DNA of 64,000 bases, from the NCBI RefSeq assembly GCF_000224145.3, contig NC_020177.2, positions 377,526-441,525 on the forward strand, given 5' to 3'. Under the pieces are notes generated by a model. The model worked only from the letters and a program-made list of their open reading frames with translations, did not search any database and had not been told where the DNA came from. Shown one piece after another: positions 29,101 through 39,737 of this stretch. The translations under genes were made by a program, and so were the position numbers. Each line of letters opens with the position of its first letter. Positions within the stretch are counted from its first letter, which is position 1. This DNA comes from Ciona intestinalis. Lineage: Eukaryota > Chordata > Ascidiacea > Phlebobranchia > Cionidae.

Positions 29101-31300
29101 TTTCTTTCATCAGTTCAGGTTCACTGCTCACAGCATTAAATATGAAGGTGATAAAAGATGAACCATCTTCTGTGAAAGACCTTCTGACCCACTGAGGCGT
29201 GACTTCTTCATTTGGTTTCAAGATGTCATTTGCAAGTAATGTACAAACTCCCACACCATATATGGTGGGTGACGCAAATATATCTTGCAACACTGTTGCT
29301 GCCTTTTGACCAGACAGTTTGAGACAACTATACAGCAGTGATGCGCAATGCTTTTCCGATTCTGGTTCTTTGGGTTTGATTTGACTTATACATGGTAAGA
29401 AGTTATTTTGCAAGCACTGTAATATGTAGTCAGTTTCACCTGTCACCATGGATGATTCATTTAGGGAATGAAATAACTTGGTAAACAATGAAACAGTTGA
29501 GAAATTTTCCAAAATTAAAGATGCTCGAAATACTTTTCCATCTGTGGGAAGTTGGGACTGCATGATTGTAACCAACACAACATTAACTGAAGATTCCAAT
29601 TCTTTAAACAGATGAGAATTTACAACATGAGCGTTAGCTTTGTTTATTTTAATTTCCGCCACACTCGTTGATATATCTTCGCTAAACCGAACTCCCGGCT
29701 TCCTTATGGCAGAGACTGTGTTTTCAAATTCGTTTAAGCCATAACAAGCAGCTTTAACTTGAGCAAGAAACTTTAAAACTGCCACGAAAAACTGTTTTCC
29801 TTTATCTTCATTTAATGTCAGTTCTGAGAAAAAATGTGAGATATTTTTCCACACCAGGGATGAAATGTTTTCGTAACAATTCTGTTTGGGGATTTCTGTG
29901 TTTGCTTTCTGGGAAAAGGTTCCCAACAACTCTACCACTTGGTGATGCAGTGGAGCAGGGATGTATTTATTAGAATCTGGATCCAAAATTGACTTTTTAA
30001 AGATTGGAATCAAATGTTCGTTTAATGCGTAATTAACTATCTCTAAATCTGGTTCACTAGAAGTTTCAATAGATTTCCTCACAGCTAGTTGTAAGCATTC
30101 CATCATAGATGTAACAACAGCACGAGTCTCACTGAGGCTTCCACGGACCGAATCTACATCAAGGCTTACTTGAAAACAAGTCAATAGTTCTTTGTATATT
30201 GGGAAAACTAATAGTGAGTCTGGAAAACATCCCAACACTGGTAACACATGCGGACAAATTATTTTTGCATTACCTTGAAAGCCGGATTTGATAACGCCCC
30301 AAAAAGCAGGCAGGAAACCTTTTCTGATATCTATGTTTTCGTGCCAATTTGGAAACTTTAGAACTAACTGTTCAGCTGCGAGCCATAACGACGCACACAC
30401 AACTGAGCTGGGCTCATTAAGATTAGATAACACAGCTTTGCATGCTTGGTTCAAGAATTCTTGCAGTAAACTTGGCTCTTTGTCACACACCGAAGTTATA
30501 ACGCTGTAGAAAGCCGAGCGGATGGAGGAAGACTTATGTTTGGGTAATTTCCAAAACCTAGAATTTGCCAAAAATCCTTCTTTGATAAGTTCCTCTAACT
30601 TTTCCATTGATTTTGCAGCAGATATAAGTCCGGCAAGTCCAGCTAAACCAACAGAAGTTATCCTCTCCATTTCTTCAGCGTCTTTTGCATCCTGTTGTGA
30701 CTGAAACACGTTACATTTAATCGCGCCCATGATCTCAACATGACAGAAGTCCAAAACTTTTTCTTGTTTTTCAGTTGTCGGGAAAGCTGCCACAAATGCA
30801 CGATGTGCAGCTGAAGCTGCGAGCGCGTATGTGTCGCATGTGGCAATCCACCATGCACCAAACAAACCTTTTAAAAACGGAGCAATTTGTTTGCCAACCT
30901 TACACACAAGATTATGATGCGCTTGCTGGATAGATTCTCTTACTCTTCTGTCTGTGTCTTCACACAAACGGTTATAGATTCGTGACCAGTAGGGCAAAAT
31001 AGCCACGGACGTTTCACTTTCATTGTCTTCAATCAGCTGCCTAAGTTCAGTCAGCGCTTTCAATTTAGTTGTGACATCGCGTTTGGTTAATTTGCACAAA
31101 GCCACACGAAAATCTGGCGAAACTAAACCTTCAGAATCATCCTCTATTGATTTGAGAACGGGAACGTAGCCCAGGTCGCCGGAAAACGAAGCAAAACCAA
31201 CGACTCCTTGAAGTTGTGAGAATGAAGTTGCCGCTCTTCCACTACTTGAAGGTACAGCGTTACCTTTTGTGCGTTTGCTTTGTCCTTTCTGTTTCCCCAT
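26133..31300 (-). CDS. LTN1: Listerin E3 ubiquitin ligase, intronless
   Basis: LTN1 ubiquitinates nascent chains stalled on 60S subunits in ribosome-associated quality control. The N-terminus MGKQKGQSKRTKGN then SSSGRAA and GDLGYVPVL, KLTKRDVTTKLKAL is the conserved listerin start. The middle is HEAT/ARM-like helices. The C-terminus has an RWD-like segment (FVISIQLPTNYPLSPVQV) and a RING: CMICFSVVHG, CKTCKKKYHAECLYKWF, STCPLCRTPM. Total length is about 1,720 residues, near the human 1,766. Coding is uninterrupted by introns, but the frame changes once near 27084-27110: the upstream frame reads FGQTNQFCSSW and the downstream frame resumes as VLLLLEEYFSSDG. This is most simply a one-base assembly or sequencing error. 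In the 5' leader, a pyrimidine tract and ACAG at 31345-31360 form a strong acceptor for a 5' UTR intron or spliced leader. Confidence 0.95.
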
Positions 31301-31836
31301 TTCAGTTTCAGTTTTATTAATTCACTATTTGTTTAGAATTAAACCTGTAAAAAAGAAACAGAATGAAAATTGAAGAATAGTTTTATCAAAGTCTGAGGCT
31401 TAAAAAAACTAACTTCACAATACTCGGTATTCATAGCAACAGCAATGGATTCTATATTAGCTTAGTAACATTCTAACTATTCAGCGATGCCCATAATTAC
31501 ACAAACTAATAGTAACACCTAACAATTACCTTCAAAAAATTACAAAATTCACAAATCAACAATAACAATGTTATGCAGTATTAGGTAATGTTCCAACACA
31601 ACTGTTGCGTATGAGAAAAATGTTGGATCAAATTTGTTTATGATATTAAATATACATTGTTACAATTGGTATAAAATGCTGCATTAAAAACAAATGAAAA
31701 GTAGGCAATTGTAGTTATGACTAAAATGATTTGTAAATAAATTGGCAGTGTTTAAAGTTTAAACCAATGAATTGAAAATGTGACTTTCAACATGAAAATA
31801 TTTACAAAATGCACAAATAATAATTTTAGAATAATT
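31301..31836. other. Spacer between SMC6 and LTN1
   Basis: 536 bp between two same-strand genes, too long for a typical ascidian operon spacer. It contains the acceptor-like site described for LTN1 and AT-rich DNA. I see no gene. Confidence 0.6.
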
Positions 31837-34800
31837 TTAATTTCTTTCAAATGGAAGGGTAGTTTGAGCTCTGTCTGGGTCCGCCATTTTCCAAACATGA
31901 ATTTCTGGCGATTTTGGCAAAGCACTTATATCATGGGGAGTCAAAAATATGAATTGTCGTTTCTTTTGCAGCAGTGCCATTTCTACCATCATGTCCATGG
32001 CAACACGCCGGTTTGCCATATCCATGAACACATCAAACTCATCCAAGCACCTTATAGGTGACTGTATTGCTTGCCACAGTGCAAGAATATAACATACAGT
32101 TGAGAAAGAGCGTTCCCCCCCAGATAATGCACGCAGGTCATCCGTTAATGAAGCTGTATCGTGTGGTTTCACCGATATATACAGCATTTGTTCCTCGTGC
32201 TTGAAAACCATTTTCCCCTTGAACCCCCTTTGGTTTAGAAGAACATTAAAATCCATAGTACACCTCATAGATATAAGAGACCTCATTTGGTTAAAAGCAA
32301 ACTGCCTTTTATCAAGGTAGTTATCAATTTCACCTAAAAACTTTTTGGACCACTTAATTTTCTGCTTGATTTCAGTAAACTGTTGTCTGGCTTCATTAAA
32401 TTCCCTCACAACAGTAGCATGATCACCCCTCTTGCTTTCTTCAGCTTCAATCCTTCGATGAATTTGTCGAATCTCGTTTTCAATGTTGTTAGGGGCGCGT
32501 CGTGTTTCGATTCTGTCTTTGCAGATAATCCTTGCTTTCTTGGTTTCAACTTCAACTTTACTCTGCTGAGCAGCAAGCTCCATTTCCAGGGCTTTAATGG
32601 TCGATAAATGGTTTACTTTTCCTTCTTCATAATGTTTTCGCTCTGATTTTGCTTTGTCAATTTCAGCTAGTACGTTGTCTATCTGTTCCTTAAGTTCTTC
32701 AGCTTTTTCCGCGATTTGTCGTATCCGGTTTGAAATTTCATCGCATTCTTGCTTTGCTTTCATCTTGCCCTCACTGTATTGCTGACTCTGTTGCGTGTGT
32801 TCTTCAATCACAGAATCCAGTGAAGTAAGTTGCTGTGTATAGTTATTCACTTCATCTTCCAAGTCACGAACATCTATTGGTTGTGGGTCTTCAATTGCTT
32901 CTAGTTTCCGAATCTCAACTTTTAACTTTTTCAAATTGTCGTTAATTTTATGACGTCGTTGCTGACTTGATTTAAACTCCCGTTCATTCCTGCTTCGATC
33001 TTGTTCCAATTGATGTCCAAGCCTCTTCTTTTCGTTCAGCTCTTCTACTAAGCTCTTCAACATATTTTCATTTTTCCGAACTTCCTCTTCAACATCTGCT
33101 CTCAGGAAGCGAGAGGTGGAATCTCTGTTTGAATACCAACGATCGGTGAAAACCTCATCACCAAGCTTTGTGTACGCCTTTGTGCAGTTCTTCGGTGGAG
33201 CATAATGTTGTATGGTGGACAATGCGTCTTTATTCTCGGGGATCACCAATATTGTCTCGATTCCACCTAAATCAATGAGACAGTTCGCCACTACTGGATC
33301 ATTTATAACCAGCAGGTCGAGAACAGATGAGAACAAAGGATGAACTACCCGACCATGGGAAACATTGTACACCTGGTTTGAAAACTTCATCGTGTAAATC
33401 GCAATTCTAGCTCTTTCATGAGGAGCAAACACAGAATTCCTGATTGACATGAGAATTTTTTCATCATTATGATTCTCCACCACAAATGCATGCAAGTAGG
33501 ACTTTATGGCTGCTTCTACAGGCACAGCAAGCGATTGGTCCTTCAGTGTTAGGCAGCTTCCGATTGGACCCCTCGGTTTATGTCGAAACTTCTTTTTCAT
33601 GAAAGCATCTTCAATCCTTTTAACGAATTCCGGCATTTTTGGTCCAAATAGCTGCAACTTGTTCTTTTTCCCAGCAACCAGGTTATTTAAAGTTTGTTTT
33701 AGTTTCCGATGCTCTTGTTGCTGATTAGCTTCTTCAGATTTCAGCGTTGAAATCTGTTCTCTGCTTTGATTCATAGCGTGACTGTATTGTTCAATATCGT
33801 GACTCACTGTCTTCAACTGCGCTTGCAGCTGCTGCACTCTTTCATTCAGTTGTGCACATTTTTCTTCTCTCTCCTGCTTTTTACCTTCAGTATCAACTTT
33901 AGAGGAGTTTTTAAGTTCCTGAATCCTCATCTCCATTTCCCGCTTATCTTTGGCAACTTCCCTTTTGGAACGAACAGCTCTAGCCAAATTATTTTCCACA
34001 GCTTTGCAGCTAACTTTCGTCTCATCATACAGTTTCTTTGCTTTATGCCGACCGGGTTCCTTGGATTTAATTTGTTCCTGATATTCCTTTGCCAACTTTT
34101 GTAAACTTTCAAACTTGGCTTGAGCACCAGTCTCATTTTCAGCGCATTTTTTCAGCGCAGCGTCATACTTCACAGTTCTCGCCTTTTCTTTATCCAAGTC
34201 TCTTTTCGTTGGTTTCAAAGAATGTTCTAACTGCACCACATGGGCCCAGGCAAGCTCTCCTTTAAAATCCTCCACTTTTGCTTTCAGTTCCTGTAAACTT
34301 GCAAGATCCTTAAACCTTCTTTCCTTTTCCAGAACATCTTTTTTCAAATCTGGAATTGCTTTTTCTTTTTGCTTTAAAACACTTTTCATAGTTATTTGCT
34401 GCTGTTTAATAAACCGATAATCGCGGCTCATTTGATCCAACTGGGTCGACTTCAAGAAGAATTTATATTTGTCTGACTCATTTTTCGAGTGCAGAAAGTT
34501 TTTACTCATTTCCTGGTTTAAGCACGTCAATGGGTTATCAACGTGTAAGTTTATTTCATCCAGTATCGTCAATAAGTCTTCCTTTTTCGTGGAAACCACT
34601 TTTCCAGTTGAACTTTTAATTTTATATTGTGATTGACCATCTGCAGAGATCCTCCGTTCCACAGTGATTTTCGGTCCATAAACCTCTGGTTTCACAGATT
34701 CATCTCCATTGTTTCGCAAAGTAATTTCAACCACCGCCGAGCTGGTTCCTGTTTTAATTAACGTCTTTAAAGAAGTACCACGACTTGTACTGCTCGCTTT

Positions 34801-35055
34801 CCCACCCAAAGCGATGACAATTGCTGTCAAAACTGCACTTTTCCCGCTGCCGTTATGACCAACAATGAAATTAACCCCGCCAGAAAACCTCATTGATAAA
34901 CGAGTATGACACATAAAGTTTCTAAGCGATATACTTTCAAGGATGCCCCAAACACTCTTCTTATTCTTTGGGTTAAAATCTATCTCTTCATCCGTGCAAC
35001 TACGTTTGGATGCCAAAGCAGAAATTACTTCTGTGTTTTTCCTTTTTGACGTCAT
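31837..35055 (-). CDS. SMC6: SMC6, structural maintenance of chromosomes protein, intronless
   Basis: ATPase subunit of the SMC5/6 complex, which acts in recombinational repair and replication. The start chosen is the ATG at 35055 (MTSKRKNTEV), giving 1,072 residues; human SMC6 has 1,091. The N-terminal head has SISLRNFMCHTRL and Walker A GHNGSGKSA. The SMC6-typical CLNQEMSKNFLHSKNESDKY and long coiled coils follow, with the hinge near the middle (GPIGSCLTLKD to YSNRDSTSRFLRADVEEEV). The C-terminal head carries the ABC signature LSGGERSFSTVCYILALW and Walker B RCLDEFDVFMD, then NRRVAMDMM and QFIFLTPHD. All key residues are present. It lies upstream of LTN1 on the same strand and is divergent from SSBP1. 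Confidence 0.97.
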   Translation of the reverse strand: MTSKRKNTEVISALASKRSCTDEEIDFNPKNKKSVWGILESISLRNFMCHTRLSMRFSGGVNFIVGHNGSGKSAVLTAIVIALGGKASSTSRGTSLKTLIKTGTSSAVVEITLRNNGDESVKPEVYGPKITVERRISADGQSQYKIKSSTGKVVSTKKEDLLTILDEINLHVDNPLTCLNQEMSKNFLHSKNESDKYKFFLKSTQLDQMSRDYRFIKQQQITMKSVLKQKEKAIPDLKKDVLEKERRFKDLASLQELKAKVEDFKGELAWAHVVQLEHSLKPTKRDLDKEKARTVKYDAALKKCAENETGAQAKFESLQKLAKEYQEQIKSKEPGRHKAKKLYDETKVSCKAVENNLARAVRSKREVAKDKREMEMRIQELKNSSKVDTEGKKQEREEKCAQLNERVQQLQAQLKTVSHDIEQYSHAMNQSREQISTLKSEEANQQQEHRKLKQTLNNLVAGKKNKLQLFGPKMPEFVKRIEDAFMKKKFRHKPRGPIGSCLTLKDQSLAVPVEAAIKSYLHAFVVENHNDEKILMSIRNSVFAPHERARIAIYTMKFSNQVYNVSHGRVVHPLFSSVLDLLVINDPVVANCLIDLGGIETILVIPENKDALSTIQHYAPPKNCTKAYTKLGDEVFTDRWYSNRDSTSRFLRADVEEEVRKNENMLKSLVEELNEKKRLGHQLEQDRSRNEREFKSSQQRRHKINDNLKKLKVEIRKLEAIEDPQPIDVRDLEDEVNNYTQQLTSLDSVIEEHTQQSQQYSEGKMKAKQECDEISNRIRQIAEKAEELKEQIDNVLAEIDKAKSERKHYEEGKVNHLSTIKALEMELAAQQSKVEVETKKARIICKDRIETRRAPNNIENEIRQIHRRIEAEESKRGDHATVVREFNEARQQFTEIKQKIKWSKKFLGEIDNYLDKRQFAFNQMRSLISMRCTMDFNVLLNQRGFKGKMVFKHEEQMLYISVKPHDTASLTDDLRALSGGERSFSTVCYILALWQAIQSPIRCLDEFDVFMDMANRRVAMDMMVEMALLQKKRQFIFLTPHDISALPKSPEIHVWKMADPDRAQTTLPFERN

Positions 35056-35197
35056 GTCTTGCACACTGAATCAAAACACATACAGCGCAAGTATATGGCT
35101 ATGTCTGTAAAATAAAACATTGAAAATGAATAAAGTAATGTTTTGATTCATACTAACATATAATATACGCTATGTTATGTGGTACAAGTGATTAATA

Positions 35198-35288
35198 ACG
35201 GTCCCTTTAATTAGTGCATGCCCACTATGTCCACTATGTAGTGATATTGTGGACATAGCGGACATGTACTAATTAAAGGGGCCCAATA
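35198..35288. mobile_element. Foldback element, about 90 bp
   Basis: GGTCCCTTTAATTAGTGCAT with CCCACTATGTCCAC pairs with GTGGACATAGCGGACATGTA and CTAATTAAAGGGGCC, making arms of about 35 bp around a short loop. It is a tiny MITE-like palindrome. Confidence 0.7.
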
Positions 35289-35377
35289 ATACTAACAACA
35301 AAGAATATTGAAAAACTATACATTTTAACTTTGATGAAATGGGAAGACAGCTCTGATTACATAAACAACTTGTGTTC

Positions 35378-35545
35378 GGCGCCGTGGTACAATGGTTAGC
35401 GCGCCTGCCTCTAACCTAAAGGTACCAGGTTCAAGACTCAGAGCTGCCACTCTTGTGGACGTATGTGTCCTTAGGCAAGGCACTTAAAGTTGATTGCTCT
35501 AACTCAGTGTCCTGTCTAATTTGTCAGCCATAAATATATAAAAAA
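35378..35545 (+). mobile_element. tRNA-derived SINE copy
   Basis: Head GGCGCCGTGGTACAATGGTT and AGCGCGCCTGCCTC, B-box-like GGTACCAGGTTCAAGACTC, body GTGTCCTTAGGCAAGGCACT and TTGTCAGCCATAAATA. Confidence 0.88.
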
Positions 35546-36257
35546 GTTACCCGCCAAAGAATAATCGTTTTTTTCCTGGAATATCAAACCGTAATTTTGT
35601 CAAAAAATTAACATGAGAAAAAAGTGTTGCAGTTTAAAAGTATTGAAAAAATGAATATTATAAGCAAAGAGAAAGTGTAAAATATAAAACAAAGAAGCAA
35701 AAACAAAAATAAGATCAGTTTCGTAGTGATGCTAATAAACAAACACATACTTGAACAAAACAGATATATAAAATTAACAAATTCTTCCAAACGTGCCACA
35801 GTTTTAACATTATGCTAACTATTTTGTATAATATAAATTCAATTTTAAGAATTACACAAATATATCCCTAACTAAACCAGAGTCTGTTTATATACGGACT
35901 CTGAACTAAACCAGTAAAAATCTTTTAAATGTAAAAGCAACACTGAGTAAAATGACGTCATTTTTGCGGTAGCGAAATTCTGACAGAATTTTGTGTTTTC
36001 ATTATAAAGCATGCGCTACGTTTGTGTGTGTGGTCAATCAATAGTTACGTATTGTTGTATTGGTATGTTCATGTTGTGAGTTCAAAACAAAAGCAAAGGT
36101 TACATGTGTCGGAGTGAAAAACACAATACGATCTGTTACAGATGTATTATGACCGAATTGGTTGCTGCTTCTGTATGCAGCATATTTAATATGAGGGTAA
36201 TGTGCATGAGATGTTGCTTGTTTACCATAAATGAATGATAAATAAGTTACATTTATT

Positions 36258-36405
36258 GGTGCTAGTGAAGAATCTTCACCTTATTTGCTAACCCCTAGGC
36301 CCTAGATTAGTGGGTTAGGTGTTGATGGTTAGGGGGTTAGTGGTTATAGGGGTTAGTGGTTATAGGGGTTAGGGGTTGGTGGGTAGCAAGGTAATCCTTT
36401 AGCTG
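36258..36405. mobile_element. Family B MITE, right end eroded
   Basis: GGTGCTAGTGAAGAATCTTC and CACCTTATTTGCTAACCCCT match the left end of the complete copy at 53408-53578. The interior GGGGTTAGTGGTTA repeats are expanded. The right end stops near GGGTAGCAAGGT. Confidence 0.7.
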
Positions 36406-36676
36406 GTGGCCACCTGAAATTTTCAAAATGTTCCTTAGGTCTTACTGATACCCACTGTATATTTTTTTTTTGAAAAAACTAGGGTCTTCGTGTCGAAAAT
36501 TAACTTTAAAAATGCCCGAAAACATGCCTCGACACCGTAATTCGTCTGATTTGGGTAAGGTTAACGATTTATTACGTCACAATCGCGGTCTGTTATGTCA
36601 CAATAGTGGTAAACCTAAACTTTACATCTAACTCTTAACAGTAATTTTCCTCCAGATTGTTAAGTTGCTTAGAACA

Positions 36677-37162
36677 ATGGCTTTCACATCTCATATTTCA
36701 CGCGCAGTATTTGGTTCAATAGCATGTCGTGGTGCAGGAAGCCCGTTTACAGGTTTATGTTCAAACTTTCGCAATTTTCAAACAACAAATGACGAAAGCG
36801 AAGAATTGGTTGAACCAAAAGTTGCAGTGAGCCACCATGTTCACAAAGTTTGTTTGCTTGGTGAACTGAAATATGAACCACAAACAATTATATCTGAAGG
36901 AGAGGTTTGCGGCTACAGGTTTATAATTCAAACACAAACAAGAAGAAAAACAAGAGAGAACGTTCAATACACAAAGAATCTTCTCCATTCTGTGACTTGC
37001 TTTACCCCATACATGTTTCCCATTCTAAATGATATGATGGTTAATGATACTGTGATGGTTGACGGGAATATTGACTATTTTTCGAAGAGTGAATTTGGAC
37101 AAACAAATTACAAAATGATAGTTAGAGCTACAAATATTGTGCCAATTTCCAAATCTTCCTAA
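36677..37162 (+). CDS. SSBP1: Mitochondrial single-stranded DNA-binding protein, intronless
   Basis: An OB-fold protein that coats single-stranded mtDNA at the replication fork. 161 residues plus stop from the ATG at 36677, similar to human SSBP1 (148). The first ~35 residues (MAFTSHISRAVFGSIACRG) lack acidic residues and look like a mitochondrial targeting sequence. The OB core runs from HHVHKVCLLGEL through GYRFIIQTQT, YTKNLLHSVTCFTPYM, DTVMVDGNIDY and TNYKMIVRATNIV. Aromatic and basic residues are placed as in the family but identity is modest. TTTTCCTCCAG just upstream of the leader could be a spliced-leader or UTR-intron acceptor. AATAAA lies about 30 bp after the stop. RBM19 begins 274 bp downstream on the same strand. 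Confidence 0.85.
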   Translation: MAFTSHISRAVFGSIACRGAGSPFTGLCSNFRNFQTTNDESEELVEPKVAVSHHVHKVCLLGELKYEPQTIISEGEVCGYRFIIQTQTRRKTRENVQYTKNLLHSVTCFTPYMFPILNDMMVNDTVMVDGNIDYFSKSEFGQTNYKMIVRATNIVPISKSS

Positions 37163-37436
37163 ATTTTAAAATGTGTACAAAATGTGTCGAAAAATAAAAC
37201 TTGTTTTTTCTACCAATTAAATGTTGAATAACAAACTGTTTAAAATATCATGTTTGGTGTACATTTCCAATAATAATAAAGTCCAAAATCATTAACCATT
37301 AAAACACTTAAAACACTTGTTGTTTAAACATTTCTTTGCACTTTGTTTTTAAAAATATTCTTGCGTTACAGATATAAGATACTACAAATAATTATCCCTG
37401 TATGGCAGCACTCTCTTGAACAGCAAAATATTCATC

Positions 37437-39737
37437 ATGTCTCGACTCATAGTGAAGAATCTGCCAAGCAAAATCAATGAAGAAAAATTGAAAAAAGAAT
37501 TTGAACCTTATGGGACAATTACTGATGTAAAACTAATGTTTAGTAAAAGTGGAAAGTTTCGTCGTTTTGCTTTTGTAGGATATCAATTCACTGAAAATGC
37601 TGATAAAGCAAAGTCAAAACTTGATAAAAGTCTTATCTTAAATCAGAAGATTTCTGTAGAAACGTGCAATGACTTTGGTGCGAATGATAAAGTAAAAGAA
37701 GCGTTTCAACGATCGAAGAAAAATAAAACGGGAACAACTGCGGAAAAACAGCAGAAAAAAGAAGCGACTGATTTGGACTTTATTAAAGCGAACACTAACA
37801 GTCAGTTAAAAGACGATGATTCTGATGATGAAACTGAAACGCCAAAAATGGAAACTATGCAATTCTCAGTTAAAATGAGGGGGTGCCCTTTTAATATAAA
37901 AGAAAAGCAAATTCGGGAATTCTTTTTTCCTATTACAGTAAAAAGTCTGAATGTTCAGAAAACTGATCATGGCAGTCGGACCGGTTTCGTTTACGTGCAT
38001 TTTAAAACAGAAGAAGACCGAGAAGCCGCGCTGAAACACAATGGGGATTATATTAAAGGAAGATATATTGAACTTTTCAAACAACTTGCAGCTAAGCATC
38101 AAGGCAAGCAGGGACCTTATTATGAAAAGGCATGGATGAAGAAAGTTGCTGAAGGACACCAGGATTGTGAAACAGAAGATATTTCGGAGTCTGGTCGACT
38201 TTATGTTCGTAACCTGCCCTATACTGCTACCGAGGAGGATTTAGAAAATCATTTCAAAAGTTTTGGTCCGTTGTCTGAAGTCAGTATACCAGTTGACGAC
38301 ATGAGTAAAAAAAGTGTTGGTTTTGGGTTTATTACTTATATGATGCCAGAGCATGCTCTGAAAGCATTCAACTCATTAGACGGCACAGCTTTTCAAGGTA
38401 GGATGATTCACATTCTACCAGCCAAAGCAAAAGTTGAAAAGAGATCGAGTGAAAACCCATCTGATTTCAAGCAAGGAAAGCAAGCTGCATTAAAACAATC
38501 AAGCCAGAGTTCCCACAATTGGAATGCTTTGTTTATGGGGACAGATGCTGTTGTTGACGCTCTTGCTGAAAAATATAATGGAGATAAAAGTGAAATACTA
38601 ACGTCAACCAAGCAACACACCGCTGCTGTGCGTGTAGCTCTTGGGGAAACTTTACTTGTGCAAGAAACCAGAGAATTTTTGCTCAAGAATGGAATTTCGT
38701 TGGATGCTTTCAGCCAGCCGAACGCAGAAAGAAGCAAAACTGTTATCATCGCTAAAAATTTACCTGTGGGTTCGACTTGCTCTGAGCTGCGTGAGATGTT
38801 CGCTAAGTTTGCCGAACTTGGACGTGTTGTGCTTGCACCAGCGGGGGTAACTGCTGTTATAGAGTGTCTTAAACCTGCAGAGGCGAAACTGGCTTTTACG
38901 AAACTTGCGTACCGAAAATTTCACCACTCGCCCCTGTATTTAGAGTGGGCTCCAGTGGGAACATTTAAAACCAATTTTAAGGAGTTTAGTGGAGAAGCAG
39001 AAAGTACAGAAGTTAAAGAGGATTCTGAAGAAGTGGAAAATACTGAAGAAGATTTCACAATTTTTGTCAAAAATTTAAATTTTTCAACTGACGAAGAAAG
39101 TTTAAAAACTCATTTTTCCAGCTGCGGTGAACTAAAATCTTGTTTAATTAGCAGAAAAAAGACTCATAAAAGTAACGCTCTTCTTTCAATGGGTTATGGG
39201 TTTGTGTGTTATGCACGGAAAAAAGACGGACAAAAAGCCTTGAAAACTTTACAAGGTACAATGCTGGATGAGCACAAGTTAGAGTTAAAGATGTCTGAAA
39301 GAAAAACAAACTCAAACACTTCGGCAAAACGTAGATTTCAACTGGATAAAAAGCAAGCCTCGTCCAAAATTTTGGTTCGAAATGTTCCTTTCCAGGCAAA
39401 CTCAGGGGAAATCGAAAGTTTATTCAAGTCCTTTGGAGAGTTAAAGTCGGTTCGAATGCCCAAGAAAGTTGGCAGTATCACTGCACAGGCTGGTAGTCAT
39501 AGAGGGTTTGCTTTTGTGGATTTCCTAACAAAACAAGAAGCGAAAAAAGCGTTTGAAGCTTTGTGTCATTCCACTCATTTGTACGGAAGGAGATTGGTGC
39601 TGGAGTGGGCTGACGCAGAAGAAGACTCTGTAGAAGGACTACGAAAGAAAACTGCGACACATTTTCACGAAAATGTTAAGCGAAGAAAAGGCATGGATGA
39701 TTTTGAAGAAGCTCTAAATTCTAAAATCGAGGACTAA
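37437..39737 (+). CDS. RBM19: RBM19 / Mrd1-type nucleolar RNA-binding protein, intronless
   Basis: Multi-RRM protein needed for pre-rRNA processing of the small subunit. 766 residues from MSRLIVKNLPSKINEEKL; human RBM19 has 960. Six RRMs are visible: about residues 1-75, 140-225 (QFSVKMRGCPFNIKEKQI), 255-335 (GRLYVRNLPYTATEEDLE), 430-505 (TVIIAKNLPVGSTCSEL), 535-620 (FTIFVKNLNFSTDEESL) and 645-735 (SKILVRNVPFQANSGEI with RGFAFVDF). The order and the degenerate fourth domain match RBM19. The fully open frame in an otherwise intron-rich neighbourhood is notable. GCGTTACAG near 37363-37371 may be an acceptor for a 5' UTR intron or spliced leader. AATAAA lies near 39784. Confidence 0.95.
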   Translation: MSRLIVKNLPSKINEEKLKKEFEPYGTITDVKLMFSKSGKFRRFAFVGYQFTENADKAKSKLDKSLILNQKISVETCNDFGANDKVKEAFQRSKKNKTGTTAEKQQKKEATDLDFIKANTNSQLKDDDSDDETETPKMETMQFSVKMRGCPFNIKEKQIREFFFPITVKSLNVQKTDHGSRTGFVYVHFKTEEDREAALKHNGDYIKGRYIELFKQLAAKHQGKQGPYYEKAWMKKVAEGHQDCETEDISESGRLYVRNLPYTATEEDLENHFKSFGPLSEVSIPVDDMSKKSVGFGFITYMMPEHALKAFNSLDGTAFQGRMIHILPAKAKVEKRSSENPSDFKQGKQAALKQSSQSSHNWNALFMGTDAVVDALAEKYNGDKSEILTSTKQHTAAVRVALGETLLVQETREFLLKNGISLDAFSQPNAERSKTVIIAKNLPVGSTCSELREMFAKFAELGRVVLAPAGVTAVIECLKPAEAKLAFTKLAYRKFHHSPLYLEWAPVGTFKTNFKEFSGEAESTEVKEDSEEVENTEEDFTIFVKNLNFSTDEESLKTHFSSCGELKSCLISRKKTHKSNALLSMGYGFVCYARKKDGQKALKTLQGTMLDEHKLELKMSERKTNSNTSAKRRFQLDKKQASSKILVRNVPFQANSGEIESLFKSFGELKSVRMPKKVGSITAQAGSHRGFAFVDFLTKQEAKKAFEALCHSTHLYGRRLVLEWADAEEDSVEGLRKKTATHFHENVKRRKGMDDFEEALNSKIED

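Larger units (their letters stand above)
35056..36676. other. Divergent intergenic region, SMC6 and SSBP1
   Basis: 1.6 kb. Holds a small foldback (35198-35288), a SINE (35378-35545), AT-rich DNA, and a family B MITE (36258-36405). GTCACAAT repeats near 36577 resemble those inside the element at 8103-8899. No gene is seen. Confidence 0.7.

Noticed and set aside
36300-36390. Interstitial telomere repeat
   Set aside because: The GGGGTTAGTGGTTA repeats are the interior of a MITE that has a complete copy at 53408-53578.
36677-39737. SSBP1-RBM19 operon
   Set aside because: Same strand, but the spacer is 274 bp and SSBP1 has its own polyadenylation signal; known ascidian operons have much shorter spacers.
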